From positions 15,951,390 to 16,015,389 of the forward strand of contig OZ020258.1 in NCBI GenBank assembly GCA_963971285.1: a DNA stretch of 64,000 nucleotides. Reading direction: 5' to 3'. A program made the translations under genes and the position numbers. Below are positions 37,401 to 46,048 of this stretch, in pieces. The notes below the pieces were generated by a model. That model did no database searches and was not told where the DNA came from. It was given only the letters and a program-made list of their open reading frames with translations. This DNA comes from Astropecten irregularis (taxonomy: Eukaryota > Echinodermata > Asteroidea > Paxillosida > Astropectinidae). Every line of letters starts with the position of its first letter. Position 1 is the stretch's first letter.

Positions 37401-37768
37401 CTTCGTTGGGCAAGACGCTTTGTCTCATACATTGCTCCTCTTCTCTCTGGTGTAAATGGGTACATGTACCTGTGAGAGTAGAGATGGCTTTGTGGTTTGA
37501 TTAGCCGGGTTGTATACACTCCAGGGAGTAAAGATGGTTTCAGAAATGTAAATTATGGCCCAATGACCAGGGATAATAATATGTGCACCACGAATGTCTT
37601 TGGACAGATGTGTTCACAGAATTAATTCAGAATTATTATTATTATTATCATTATTATTATTATTGAATTGTTTTATTTTTGTTACAGGGCCAGGCAAAGC
37701 AGATCTGTCAAGTGTTAGGAATTCTCTTTGATGCAGTTTGTCAAGATCCAAGTCTTCAACCCTTATGA
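16493..37768 (+). CDS. ITGB1BP1: Integrin beta-1-binding protein 1 (ICAP-1) ortholog, PTB domain
   Basis: Six exons join in frame through GT-AG introns: 16493-16660, 17794-17887, 30418-30548, 33692-33796, 36374-36517 and 37688-37768, giving 240 residues (human ICAP-1 has 200). The N terminus MFRKKRKERS matches the basic start of ICAP-1 and is followed by a polar linker to about residue 92. The PTB domain (about 97-236) contains FTVRYVGMI, the helix DLINALDQAQ, the strand LSKHGVKVIQ, the block LLEVIRLVHFEDS, and the C-terminal helix QAKQICQVLGILFDAVC, all in ICAP-1 order. In vertebrates ICAP-1 binds the NPxY tail of beta-1 integrin, restrains integrin activation, and is sequestered by KRIT1, with which it also moves to the nucleus. 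Intron 2 is 12.5 kb and filled with transposon relics. It faces CCM2, another KRIT1 partner, tail to tail. Family assignment is firm; a non-coding 5' exon could have been missed. Confidence 0.93.
18001..18357. mobile_element. Family B TTAA-flanked MITE, copy 3
   Basis: It starts TTAAAGGTACAGTACAGG and ends ATTGTACC before TTTAA (TTAA at 18354-18357). The interior shows the block CATGCTGGATCAGACAAAGT, shared with the copies at 5223, 41498, 42222 and 63660. Confidence 0.85.
18414..18985. repeat. ~570-bp dispersed repeat, copy 1
   Basis: It matches 48722-49385 in direct orientation over nearly its whole length (for example CATTGCATCCAGAAAATTCC, ACGCTGAGCAAGTTATGAAC). No inverted ends or coding potential are seen. 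It lies in intron 2 of ITGB1BP1, while the other copy lies in a CCM2 intron. Confidence 0.75.
18986..19400. other. Intron sequence, no feature recognised
   Basis: This is AT-rich sequence with a few AGTTAACTACAGTAAG repeats around 19250-19290. Nothing coding is seen. Confidence 0.4.
19408..19950. repeat. 36-bp minisatellite, about 15 copies
   Basis: The unit contains CCAAGCCATCTAGGAAGAGC followed by ACTGAGTCGG and then either TCTGAC or CCAGAC. These two variants are interspersed. One copy carries a 4-bp insertion (GAAA, near 19540). Because 36 is a multiple of 3, the array stays open on both strands; on the minus strand it reads as a 12-residue repeat (VLFLDGLGQTDS). Confidence 0.9.
19960..20170. 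repeat. Degenerate GC-rich repeat
   Basis: About four imperfect copies of a unit like GGGCTAAAGGCGAGCCCGAG directly adjoin the minisatellite. Confidence 0.6.
20240..20689. other. Intron sequence, no feature recognised
   Basis: No repeat or coding signal is clear. Confidence 0.4.
20690..22740 (+). pseudogene. piggyBac-like transposase relic 1
   Basis: Broken frames read in order through a piggyBac-type (DDE_Tnp_1_7) transposase. 21151-21708 holds the N-terminal core, including FFLLALLVSMVKWTNR and IHILMGLVKVSRYKNYWS. 21718-22035 holds the catalytic-region block LAIDEAMIQYTG. About 22560-22690 has a cysteine-rich tail ending GKCFFKYHG, like the family's C-terminal zinc-binding motif. In-frame stops and frame changes (for example just after 21705 and near 22035) make it inactive. 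The family moves by cut and paste into TTAA. Confidence 0.75.
22870..23402 (+). pseudogene. piggyBac-like transposase relic 2 (partial)
   Basis: This is a second, different copy of the same protein region. It starts with LAIDEAMIKYR, changes frame near 23110, and continues with HFIDCLYTSVALAKEML and a terminal block KTPRGTFYLQQNVQ. It resembles the middle and late catalytic domain of piggyBac transposases. It lies directly behind relic 1 in the same orientation, so it is either a tandem duplicate or a second insertion. Confidence 0.7.
23455..23580 (+). mobile_element. tRNA-derived SINE fragment
   Basis: It contains a B-box-like GGTTTGAATCCCACCTGAGC and a tail similar to the copy at 30105-30240 (CAGTGAAGTGCTC-type block). 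The A-box part is missing or diverged. Confidence 0.6.
23623..26140 (-). mobile_element. 5'-truncated LINE (CR1/Rex1-like), minus strand
   Basis: The reading frame from 26140 down begins inside the endonuclease (VVYIPPDAEAKAA, IIAGDFNHTNL) and continues into reverse transcriptase with LFADFSSAFNTI, GAPQGCVLSPQLYSLF and the catalytic FADDTT. A frameshift near 24150-24165 separates it from the last ~85 residues (24129-23869). The 3' end carries a short ATTCA-type tandem tail (complement of 23625-23645). The 5' end is cut and abuts a second LINE in the opposite orientation. Clade assignment is approximate. Confidence 0.85.
26150..30004 (+). mobile_element. Near full-length CR1-like LINE, inactivated
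   Basis: The open frame starts at 26375. It includes a GDINPNPGP-type motif, an endonuclease start (LLCNTRSIRNKGPELE), then a TGA stop at 26882 and a frame change near 26970. 26985-27800 carries the rest of the endonuclease and linker (LLGLLYRPPSS, GDFNVDLRPST). Another frame change near 27795 leads to reverse transcriptase (27800-29484), with GVPQGSVLGPLFFNLFVNDI and LFADDCLLY. The 3' UTR ends in an (AAT)n tail at 29977-30004. It lies in intron 2 of ITGB1BP1 in sense orientation. Confidence 0.88.
30105..30240 (+). mobile_element. tRNA-derived SINE
   Basis: The head resembles a tRNA, with A-box-like TAGCTTAGCA and B-box GGTTCGAATCC, followed by a non-tRNA tail also seen at 23490-23560. It is not a functional tRNA gene, since acceptor-stem pairing is not evident. 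Confidence 0.7.
30638..31381. mobile_element. TTAA-flanked inverted-repeat element
   Basis: The ends are TTAAAGCCCTAAGTCC and the complement of TTAAAGCCCTGGTC, so TTAA bounds both sides. It contains no clear ORF. It may be another piggyBac-type non-autonomous family. Confidence 0.6.
31408..32577. mobile_element. Inverted-end repeat rich in TGACGTCA motifs
   Basis: The left end (AGCTGTTTCGCATGCAGCGG) and right end (CGCGAAACAGCT) are inverted complements of one another. At least seven TGACGTCA palindromes lie between about 31600 and 32175. The element is inside intron 3 of ITGB1BP1. Confidence 0.6.
31928..32185. repeat. Tandem duplication, period ~156 bp
   Basis: Two copies of a block containing GATGAAACTTGGTGG-like sequence, GGTACTAGTATCCCAAAT and ATGACGTCATCGAC occur at about 31938-32040 and 32096-32185. 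Confidence 0.8.
32580..33691. other. Intron 3 of ITGB1BP1, no repeat recognised
   Basis: Apparently unique AT-rich sequence with several ACATGTACA-type words. It ends at the acceptor of exon 4. Confidence 0.4.
33888..35523. mobile_element. Tigger/pogo-like non-autonomous element with nested insertions
   Basis: The ends CAGTGGAAGGCCACTATAAC and the complement of CAGTGGAACACCCATATAAA are followed by CGAACA on both sides and flanked by TA (33886-33887 and 35524-35525). This fits Tc1/mariner-pogo terminal repeats. The middle is taken up by other repeats. Confidence 0.65.
34315..35390. mobile_element. Foldback element with ~220-bp arms
   Basis: The left arm (about 34315-34535) and right arm (about 35165-35390) are inverted complements, sharing CATAGCCTTGGTCAAGGC, GCGACCTCTCGC, ATATGCAAATTAGGTCTACT and the block around CACTCGTC. 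The central ~630 bp has no recognisable gene. Confidence 0.75.
35855..36045. mobile_element. Family A MITE copy 4, truncated
   Basis: It begins GATAGTATCTTACTTTGG and carries about half of the family interior. Confidence 0.7.
36121..36312. repeat. Head-to-head palindrome of two tRNA-derived SINE units
   Basis: Outer ends TTGAAAAGTGAACAAAGGAA and TTCACTTTTCAA are inverted. Each arm carries a tRNA-like segment (GAGCTCAGGTGGTAGAGCAT; GGTTTGAATCCCGCTCCAGT). A single unit of the same family is at 55375-55495. Confidence 0.75.
36539..37168. mobile_element. Inverted-end element containing a Mutator-like MITE
   Basis: GGCCCTTTCACACT near the left edge and AGTGTGAAAGGCC near 37087-37099 are inverted complements, and CCCCGGGAATT blocks are also inverted. 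The unit is interrupted by the element at 36699-37024. It lies in intron 5 of ITGB1BP1. Confidence 0.55.
36699..37024. mobile_element. Mutator-like MITE, copy 1, 9-bp target duplication
   Basis: The ends are TAGTCTATGTGATAGA and the complement of TAGTCTGAGTATCACC. It is flanked by exact 9-bp duplications ACTCCCGAG at 36690-36698 and 37025-37033. The interior is homologous to 49506-49857. Nine-bp duplication is typical of Mutator-type elements. Confidence 0.8.
37316..37664 (+). mobile_element. tRNA-derived SINE with conserved core, copy 1
   Basis: The tRNA-like head (GGTCTAGTGGGT and GTGGGTTGGAGTCCAGCC) is followed by a conserved core (GGGCAAGACGCTTTGTC, GTAAATGGGTAC) and an ATT-rich tail. 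Other copies are at 38765-39130 (inverted) and 56633-56940. The core resembles the conserved domains of widely distributed animal SINE superfamilies. Confidence 0.75.
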
Positions 37769-37997
37769 ACCACTAGGAGTTATTCTCTTCACAAGTAGTC
37801 TTCAACGTCTAGTGTCAAGCATGTAGGACCCTGTTAAGGCCCATTAGGACTGGACTTTTCTTGGTAAAACTCACCTAGACAATATTTTTTGCCCATTGTA
37901 ATTCCAGTCCCAACGACCCAGTAAACTTTCCTCTCGGTTACTTTAACTTTGTCCCGTGGATACTTTAACCAGCCAACATCTGCCCGGTAAAAGTGAC

Positions 37998-38142
37998 CAG
38001 GGGTCGATTTCACCAAACTCATTGTAACTTACTATCAATCATAGGACTTATGATGCATTGCAGCCCCACTTTGGATACGATGGGTTATGCTTCGTAACTC
38101 AAGCGACGATAGTTCGTAGGGCTTCGTGAAATCGACCCCTGG
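37998..38142. mobile_element. Short hairpin MITE (GGGGTCGATTTCAC ends), copy 1
   Basis: The ends CCAGGGGTCGATTTCAC and GTGAAATCGACCCCTGG are perfect complements. Related elements are at 40702, 43393 and 44231. Confidence 0.8.
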
Positions 38143-38696
38143 CCACTTTAACCAAGACAGTTAGTCCAGTGCAAACGTGCCACTTTGGAAAACGCCATTT
38201 AGTAAAACCCAACATCCAGTCAAATGTTGGCCTTTTAAGTGCCACACAACACACAAATGCTGGGCATGATTTCTGCATACATGCTGTGCATTTTCAGCCC
38301 ATGCTGCTGGCTGAAATCTTTTTTGTTGATTTCATGTTGCATTTTGTGAACAAATATTGCAGATTTTGTTGATGTAAATTGTATATTGTTTTTTGGTTTT
38401 TTTAGTGCCCACATGAGAATATTTGTCTGCTATCATGATGTGTGGCCACGTACAAAACTTTGATCCGTGACAAATGCTTTTCTGCTTCATGAAGTTGTAT
38501 ATTTCATGGGATATTGGGGTCATTATGTAACCTGAACTGTGGCAAACAGTCTGTGTCCTCATGAACTGTTACATGTACACTGTATATTGCCAGCTTTAGT
38601 TACTTTAATCACAGACTTGGTTAAATTTCCTGACTCAAAGAAGTCCAAGTGCAATTGCCATTACCCGGTAGTAACATGTGTCAAGTCATAAATATG

Positions 38697-39225
38697 TGAA
38701 TCGGTTTGCAGAAACACCTTGTAAGAATCGTACGTACTTTCACACTTCTATTTTGTTTGCACTTTTCAAAATAATAATAATGGACACTTATAATGCGCCG
38801 GTATCCGCCAAGCATGACGCTCATGGCGCAAATCAATTATTATCCCTGGTCATTGGGCCATAATTTACATTCCTGAAACCATCTCAACTCCCTGGGGAGT
38901 ATACAGCCCCGGCTGCCGTATTCAGCGCACATGGGCTAATCAAACCACAAAGCCATCTCTACCCTCGCAGGTACCCATTTACACCTGGGTGAAGAGGAGC
39001 AATATGTGACAAAGCGTCTTGCCCAAGGATGCAAGCACCACTAACCCATGGCTGGATTCGAACCCACAATCTGTAGATTGACCACAAGACTTTTGAGTTC
39101 AACACGCCAGACCACTAGGCAACAGCACCCCACATAAAATAGAAGTGGGAAAGTACAAATGATTCTTACATGTTGTTTCCGCAAACCAATCCCCATACCA
39201 ATTGTCAGCATGCAAAACCTCAAAT
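38697..39225. mobile_element. MITE (GCAGAAACACC ends) interrupted by a SINE
   Basis: The left arm (about 38697-38764, GGTTTGCAGAAACACCTTGT) and right arm (about 39131-39225) are inverted complements. An inverted SINE fills the centre. A copy without this SINE is at 47612-47850. Confidence 0.7.
38765..39130 (-). mobile_element. tRNA-derived SINE with conserved core, copy 2
   Basis: Reverse complement of the family at 37316, with a better preserved tRNA-like B box (GGGTTCGAATCCAGCC) and a tail of ATT repeats at its 3' end (38765-38780). Confidence 0.75.
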
Positions 39226-39479
39226 CTTTCTATTGCATAGCACTTTTGGCTCCACTGACCTCATACTTACAGAAGCTTTACCGATATATACAAGTGTATA
39301 TGTAAAAGTGCTGGATAAAAGTCTTCCAATGTTCATGATACTTTGAGTGGCCTTCTTCCTCTGTCTGTTGACACCTGAGACAATTCTTGAGATGTGTTGC
39401 CTTTGAATAGCTGGACAGGCATATGACACCTGTTTTCCTTACATGTATGTTGTGATTGTAGGTTTACCGTAAGCCATAT

Positions 39480-39840
39480 CTGCACTGGACTTTTTTTTGG
39501 CAAAGTGACCGAGACGCTGGCTACTTCACCCTTTTTAAGTCCAGTGCGGACATCTTGGGAAGTCTTCCTCGCAGTTAATTTTCCCGACCAACGCGGGTAT
39601 TTCTACCGGCCAACTTCTGCCCAGGAAGCATTCCCGAGACACTTTTCGTGAGACGAAAAGTCCAGTGTGGACAGTGCTAGTCAAGAACCCGCATGAGCCT
39701 AGTATTGTCAGCTCGGTAATTCTTCCGCGAGTGCACGGTTAAATTACCCGAGTCAAAAGTCCAAGTGCGGACATCAGTAATATTTGGCCATTTTTCATTC
39801 ACCCATCAGCTCGGTGAAATAAAGCCCAGTGGGGACAGGG
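39480..39840. repeat. Diverged repeat with recurring GTCCAGTGNGGAC motif
   Basis: Several copies in both orientations of GTCCAGTGCGGAC or AAGTCCAGTGTGGAC occur here, suggesting an old inverted-repeat element. Boundaries are uncertain. Confidence 0.35.
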
Positions 39841-39849
39841 CTTTAATGT

Positions 39850-40700
39850 TATGCTGTTGATAAGTCAATTATTAACAGTACACAATTTCTAAGTTTTCAC
39901 AACAAAATCTTGTACATGTACTTAATATCGCTTTGAAAAACAGTACTTAAATTTCTGCCTTTAGCTTTATCATTTAAATAGAAAGCTTTGACCAAATTTA
40001 TATTTCTATTTATTTGTCTTTACTTCCTTGGGCATACTTTCTGTAAGAATTCAAGATAAGAAATATAGATTACGTTGGAATTTACTTCAGGAATTATATA
40101 TTTTTTGTGGTTTTTGTTTTGTTTGTTTTTGCTTGTTTTTTGTGGCTTTTTAGGGGCAGGGGTTTTTGTTATGTTTTGTAGGATTTTTTTTCATTAAGAG
40201 AAAAGGTCTAATATTGTATTATTATCCAGTTTGCCGTACTTACATGTATGAAAGCAATTGTTCACATACATGTATGACATTCAAATTGGGTATAACATTT
40301 ATATATTTCTTGCATGCTAATGTTAGGTTTCTGAATTGAACTTTTTTGCAAAATACATATACTTTCAAACTGTTGTAAAAAGCCTTTTTTTTTCTTTTAC
40401 GTCAGATATACCAAGTTTGGATCATTCTGCAAAAATAATTCTTGTATACTTGTGGAAAAGAGATCTCTATGCATATTTGTACTGAATGTATTTTTTATAT
40501 AATTATTTTGTGAGATTTTTCTAATCTATTTTTACATGTGAAATAATTATGATACAAGGATTTATGATTATAATTGTGGAACTTACAAGTTGCTTTTTAT
40601 ACTTAATTTCTTCAATCTGTAGTTTGGTGATAGTAAATCAAGCTTGAAGATTGTCATTTTTGGGAGTAATTTTACCAGCTTTGCATGTTTATGTGACCTG
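39850..40700. other. AT-rich region downstream of ITGB1BP1
   Basis: No repeat or gene is recognised. It could belong to a long 3' UTR of ITGB1BP1, which I cannot show. Confidence 0.3.
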
Positions 40701-40701
40701 G

Positions 40702-40850
40702 GGCCGATTTCATGAAGCACTGAGATTGTTGATCTTAAATCATGAATCAATCTTAATTGCAAAGCGTGACATCACTTCAGTATATAAATGACTATTTGGC
40801 AACAGTGAAATCTCAAAGATTAATCTTAGTGTTTTGTGAAATTGGCTACA
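40702..40850. mobile_element. Short hairpin MITE, copy 2 (diverged)
   Basis: The ends GGGGCCGATTTCATGAAG and the complement near 40828-40850 (GTGAAATTGGC) match the family at 37998. Confidence 0.6.
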
Positions 40851-41130
40851 GTGTTTGTCCAATCATGAAAAATACACATGAAGTTGGGTTTGACAGGAAG
40901 ATGATGCATGTTGCTCATCTTCAGAAAAGGCTATAGGCTGAAATTATGTGGCTTGTCAGTCACAACAAAATGCAAACTTCACTGATACATGTATTAACAC
41001 AACACCAATTATGTTACAAACTACTTTTGAAATGTAAACAGTGATTTTTTATGACTGGTATTAAATGCAAGTGCCAAAATATTTGAAATAGCTGCTAACT
41101 TATTGTATATTATATATACTGCATGTACAC

Positions 41131-41501
41131 TTAAAGGTAGTATCATACTTTGTTTTTTGTCAAAGAAATGCAGATTCATGGGCAAAAATATCAAGACAGA
41201 TACAGTAACAGTCATCTGTGAAAATTTCAGTCCCATACATGTACAGTGCGTACCTTTTGAGAAAACTGTGAAAAACGGCCACAGTATTTCTTAAGCCTTT
41301 TCTCTTTTATATTGGTCTTTTAAAAAGATCAAAAAAAATTGTGGTCGTTGTTTTACTTTTTTTTGGATAAATACAGCATTTCAGGGGGGGGGATTTTAAC
41401 AGTATGTTTTTACTACCACCATCTTCATACCCTGTAAGTTATAGGTAAATCTGTGAACATTTCTGTTTTGGCTTCTTACCAAAATATGATACTACCTTTA
41501 A
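41131..41501. mobile_element. Family A TTAA-flanked MITE, copy 5
   Basis: Intact copy, from TTAAAGGTAGTATCATAC to ATGATACTACC before TTTAA. Both TTAA boundaries are present, and the right one is shared with the next element. Confidence 0.85.
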
Positions 41502-41827
41502 AGGTATAATACATGATTGATTGGTAAAGGTCATAGAACAGCACACTTTGTCTGATCCAAATGAAATAAAAACCTGTGAAAATTTGAAAAATCTGACATC
41601 TAAGTCACGAGAAAACAAAACAAAAACCCGACTCAATTTTCTTTTTAAAACATAAAGGTTGGTTTTGATCTTACCCTGAGATCAAAACTGTTTTCAGTCT
41701 TTGTTTTACTAATTTTTGGACAAATTTTTATGTTTCTACCAGCACCATCTTCATACCCTGAAAGTTATACGTAAATCTGTGAACATTTCTGTTTGGGTAT
41801 GTTGCCAATCCTGTACTGTACCTTTAA
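41498..41827. mobile_element. Family B TTAA-flanked MITE, copy 2
   Basis: Inverted orientation relative to the copy at 18001. It begins at the shared TTAA (41498-41501) and ends CTGTACTGTACC followed by TTTAA. Confidence 0.8.
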
Positions 41828-42221
41828 CATTGTTAACTAATTACTGTACGTAAACTTTGCACTGTACATGATTTGAGAAAAAGTGGGCAAATGCTTATAA
41901 TGTAATGAAGTATGTAATGTTTAAATGCAAATGTTGAGTGCCTTTAAGTGTAATGGTAAGAATGCACTACAATGTCAAAATGTGATAGTATTCTCCATTG
42001 TATACTTCTTCTTTATCATGTCTGCAGTGTTGTAAAGTCAATGACTTGACTCAAGTCTCGATGGCAAATGAATCAACTCGACTAGAGCCACTGCAGGTGC
42101 AAACAAATGACTTGAGTTGTCACAAAATTCAAATCAGTATAAATTGTGGCTGGTATATGTGTAAAGTACTAAGGTTAATCACACAGAATGTTTCAAGCTG
42201 CATAGTAATGCCAATGAAGAG

Positions 42222-42586
42222 TTAAAGGTACATTACAGGATTGGCAACATACCCAAACAGAAATGTTCACAGATTTACGTATAACTTTCAGGGTATGAAG
42301 ATGGTGTTGGTAGAAACATACCGTTAAAACATTTCTGGCTTAACATGCTAAAATGCTGTATTTATCCAGAAATTAGTAAAACAACGACCGAAAACAGTTT
42401 TGATCTTGTGGTATGATCAAAACCATTCTTTATGTTTTATAAGAAAAATTGAGTCGGGTTTTCGCTATTTTTTTGTGACTCAGAAGTCCGATTGAGCACA
42501 AATTTTCACAGGCTTATTATTTCATGTACATGCTGGATTAGCCAAAGTGTAAGTGACCTTTACCAAATTATGTATTACACCTTTGA
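42222..42586. mobile_element. Family B MITE, copy 4
   Basis: It begins TTAAAGGTACATTACAGG and carries all interior blocks of family B. The right TTAA has mutated to TTGA. Confidence 0.8.
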
Positions 42587-42591
42587 CTAAA

Positions 42592-42660
42592 CAAATGAAT
42601 TGAAAAGTAAACAAAGAAAAATTTACTGAAACGGGATTCGAACTGGCGAATGAATGTTAC
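42592..42660 (-). mobile_element. tRNA-derived SINE fragment
   Basis: The reverse complement contains AGTTCGAATCCCGTTTCAGT and then TTTTTCTTTGTTTACTTTTC, the tail of the family at 55375. Confidence 0.6.
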
Positions 42661-42669
42661 AATGGCACC

Positions 42670-43087
42670 TTCTCACACACTCAAAAAAAATGTAACTATT
42701 TGGGTCGCGATTTGCAGCGCGAGCCAAATACATGTAGTCACGCTTAATTGAGTGGGGACACAAATAAACACGATTTGGAGCGTGCTCCAAATTGCACTAG
42801 TAGGGCGTCTTTTTGCAAATACAGTGTAGTAGTAATTTTTTGCTGTGTGAACGGTGCACCAAAAAATACCCGTTTTTTATATCCCATCATGCATTGCGGG
42901 CCCGCGAGTTTAGCACAGGATGCATGCCAACTTCACGCTTCACTGCGTACGCGCTGTTTGATAGAAGTCGCACCGGTGCAATTTGGGTCGCGCTTTTTTG
43001 CCTGTGTGGACACAACAAAAAGTGTGACTACTTGGCTCGCGATTTGGAGCGCGACCCAAATAGTCGCACTTTTTGGTGTGTGAGAAC
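42670..43087. mobile_element. MITE with TTCTCACACAC ends
   Basis: The inverted ends (TTCTCACACACTCAAAAA and its counterpart ending TGTGTGAGAA) enclose imperfect inverted TTTGGGTCGCG blocks. No credible ORF is present. Confidence 0.65.
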
Positions 43088-43392
43088 GTGCTTAATGAGG
43101 TTAATAAATTTCACAGACAATTACAGTATCTCCTTTTAAAACAAGGTTGTAGATTTTATTCCGAGTACAAATAGATACATGTATCTTTCTGTAAATTTTA
43201 TATATTTTATACACTATAATGCCTTATCTTTTGTTTCCATTTTTTACCTGTAGAGAATAAAAGTACTTTGTTCATAATTAAGTTGAGTCGTGTGTGAGTT
43301 GACAATAAGCTGCATGTACGTGTACCCTAGTGACATAGCCAAACATTATAATTTTGAGGTTTACATTGAGTCTTAAAATTCACATTGAAACC

Positions 43393-43546
43393 AGGGGCCG
43401 ATTTCACTAACGCTTTGTGGTCATCGCTAAAGCCCAAATCCATCGCTAAATGGAAATTCGATTACTACTTTGCATAGCAATTTTTTCATTTTGCAATAGA
43501 TTTGAGCTTTAGCGATGATTGTTAAACGTTAGTGAAATCGGCCCCA
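43393..43546. mobile_element. Short hairpin MITE, copy 3
   Basis: GGGGCCGATTTCACTAACG at the left and its exact complement at the right, with further inner pairing (CATCGCTAAAG / CTTTAGCGATG). Confidence 0.8.
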
Positions 43547-43549
43547 GAT

Positions 43550-44230
43550 TTCTTAAATGACATAAAGTACTTGTGCAAAAAAATTCTGCTAAGTTTGGTA
43601 TTTTTCTGTATTTCTAAACTTGTGTTTATTTCTTTGCACAATTTATAACAAAAAGTAACTTCTCTTGATTTGACCATTGCTGACACACCACTGTGTACCC
43701 AACACTTAAATGCTACTTTTAAAATGTAGTCATAGTATTGCTCCCTGCAGTCTATTGACCAATGATTCTGTGTCATGTTTGTAACAGATATACTACACAA
43801 CAATAGTTACAAACCATAAAATCAAACAAATATACATCTACTCCTCTAAAATACATGTACAACCGTCTGATTTTATCTTTCCACGAAAAAAATATACATA
43901 ACACCTGTGTACAGAATTGACATGCTCCAATTATGTAACTATTACCTTGTAATTTGTATTTGCAAAGCACTGGATAGCTACACTGTGCTACCAAGCTTTC
44001 TTGATTATCTTATATCACCTGTAGAATAAGTGCATGGTACCAGGATTAGACCACTATTGCAAAATGTTGAAATAACCTCTGAAAGTGAATGTTTGTGGTT
44101 GTGTTCAACGGAGCAATCCTGGATTTGCATGGCATATACATTTACACGTATTTAACAAACTGAGTAATATTGATAACAACATCCGATATTTATCGGTATT
44201 TATGCGCAAGCAGCTCAAATTTAACAGCCC
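43550..44230. other. Sequence between convergent genes, no feature recognised
   Basis: AT-rich. No coding or repeat signal is clear. Confidence 0.35.
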
Positions 44231-44452
44231 TGGGGTCAATTTCACCAATCTCATCGTAGCTTTAAAAATAGGCTGCATCTCAATTTATTGTCTAGAGCTA
44301 GATCTAGGTCTTCGCTCTATTTGACAATATGCTAAGACAATATGTCTTACTATCAATCGTAGGACTTACATGTATGATGCATTGCAACCCTATGTAAGAT
44401 ACGATGGATTTTCCTTTGTAACTCGAGTTACGATCCATCGTAGGCCTTAGTC
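44231..44452. mobile_element. Short hairpin MITE, copy 4 (diverged)
   Basis: It starts GGGGTCAATTTCACCAATCT and shares ACTTACTATCAATC and GATGCATTGCA with the copy at 37998. Confidence 0.6.
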
Positions 44453-44519
44453 TGGATCATTACAGGCCTGGTTAGTAAGGTCTATAGAGGTTGGCCTCAA
44501 TGTTTGAATAGAGAGATTT

Positions 44520-44641
44520 GGGGCCTGTTTGTTTAACGCAAAGGGTCCGAGATTTAGGGATCCACGTCCTATGCAGGGTACGCTAAAATGGAATCTGGAT
44601 TCGCAGGATTCGTGATCCTGTGCATTAAACAAACAGGCCCA
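44520..44641. mobile_element. Hairpin MITE (GGGGCCTGTTTGTTTAA ends)
   Basis: GGGCCTGTTTGTTTAA and TTAAACAAACAGGCCC are perfect inverted ends of a ~120-bp hairpin. Confidence 0.8.
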
Positions 44642-44698
44642 TAGTTCACAGCTAAAGGCCCATAGTTCACAGCTATGGCTGCCTCCATCTGGACTATT

Positions 44699-45612
44699 AA
44701 GGGGCCTTCCATAAAGTACGTACGCACGAAATGCCGACTTTTTTGACCCCCCCTCCCCCTCTGTACGCATGGCGTACGCAATGGTCCCAACCCCCCTGTA
44801 CGCATACGCATTCCACATTAGGTTTTCATAATGAAAACTAGCGCGCATCTGCTCCACCGGAAATTCCACAGAAGCTTTAACGTGGGGAAATGACCCCCAA
44901 AACAGCAAATCTTTACACTAAATCACTTGTATCTTCAGAACGGAAAGTCGTATAAATCGGGGGGTTGCAGATTATGAAAATTCATTCTTTTGGCTTTAAG
45001 TTCATACATGTCTCACTAAGGAAAACAGAAAAACCAGTGATCATTTTTCTCTCAAAGTTCATGGGTATGAGGCAATTCCCTATGGAGCGGGACGAAAAAT
45101 GGCTGTTTTTAACGGACCTTTGGTTGTTTATCTCAACGTATCTTGAGAACCCAGAGTCGGATCACGCTGGGGGTAGCGGTTTTGGAAAGATGAAGAAATT
45201 CCCTTTCCACTCATATAAGAGTCAATTTTATTGGGTAAAAACCCAGTGATCATTTTTTCGTCAAAGTTTTCGTTCAATGACTAGATTTCAGTGTCTCTCC
45301 GTGGGGGGTATACTGGCTATTGCCATTGTGTTGCATGTGTTATGCAAATCATGTGGTCACTGGAGCGTACAGTGGAGCTGCCTCACACACATTGATCTTT
45401 TGCACGTTTGGGCCTGAAACTTTTCATTATGAACTTCTCGTGGTCCCTTGCTTTAGCATCATTAAAATGTCACCGTAATCCGGGCCGGTACCGTTATTGG
45501 GACCTCACTTTCAAATTCTGAAATGAATGACTAAAGTTTAACAGGTTTTCATACATTTACAGATGGATTTTACTATTTTTGTTCATGTTGAATAAGGAAA
45601 AAAAGGTCTATA
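44699..45612. mobile_element. MITE with CATAAAGTACGTACGCACGA ends, copy 2 (inverted, interrupted)
   Basis: The start and the block at 45430-45600 match the reverse complement of 14896-15382. About 600 bp between them (44821-45425) are foreign, bounded by imperfect inverted TTTTCATAATGA / TTTTCATTATGA. Confidence 0.6.
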
Positions 45613-45802
45613 GGTTGGTATGTGATGGTCCCAGCTGATGCAGTTGTAGTTTATTAGAAATGACAGTGCAATGTGCAATATGCAATGTGCCTGTTTACAG
45701 ACAGTGACAAACATCATATCCTTTGTATACCTAAAAGGTTTTAAGGCTAAAGAATTGTTTTAATTGTAACAAATCCTATTAGATGCAGAAACCTTCAGGC
45801 AT

Positions 45803-45808
45803 TTTATT
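45803..45808 (-). terminator. Candidate polyadenylation signal for CCM2
   Basis: AATAAA on the minus strand, about 240 bp after the CCM2 stop codon. Position and strand fit a 3' UTR end, but no transcript evidence is available. Confidence 0.4.
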
Positions 45809-46048
45809 CTTCTTAACAACCAGCAGTGTAGAAGTGGGCTATGAAGAAGTACAGGTGCACAGTGCTACTTGGCTTAGTGGCTTTGAGCTCAGTGTAAACT
45901 CCTCACTATTGATGTAAGCTGTGTCCAGCTTGTTACACAGATGTGTAATCAAGTCCAATCCAGCAACTTCCACAGCAACACTTCATGATGAGTGGGCAAC
46001 AAGGAGTCAATACTCAGTCCACACGAGTCAATGTGCATGAGTCAACAT

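Noticed and set aside
16493..37768. Assignment of the plus-strand PTB gene as a CCM2 paralog
   Set aside because: The basic MFRKK start, the short length and the C-terminal helix QAKQICQVLGILFDAV fit ICAP-1; there is no harmonin-homology domain, and a full CCM2 is present on the other strand.
44447..44908. 153-residue minus-strand frame
   Set aside because: It crosses the boundary of two unrelated MITEs and contains no domain-like sequence.
44965..45249. 94-residue plus-strand frame
   Set aside because: It is inside the interrupting segment of a MITE, with no recognisable protein and no splice context.
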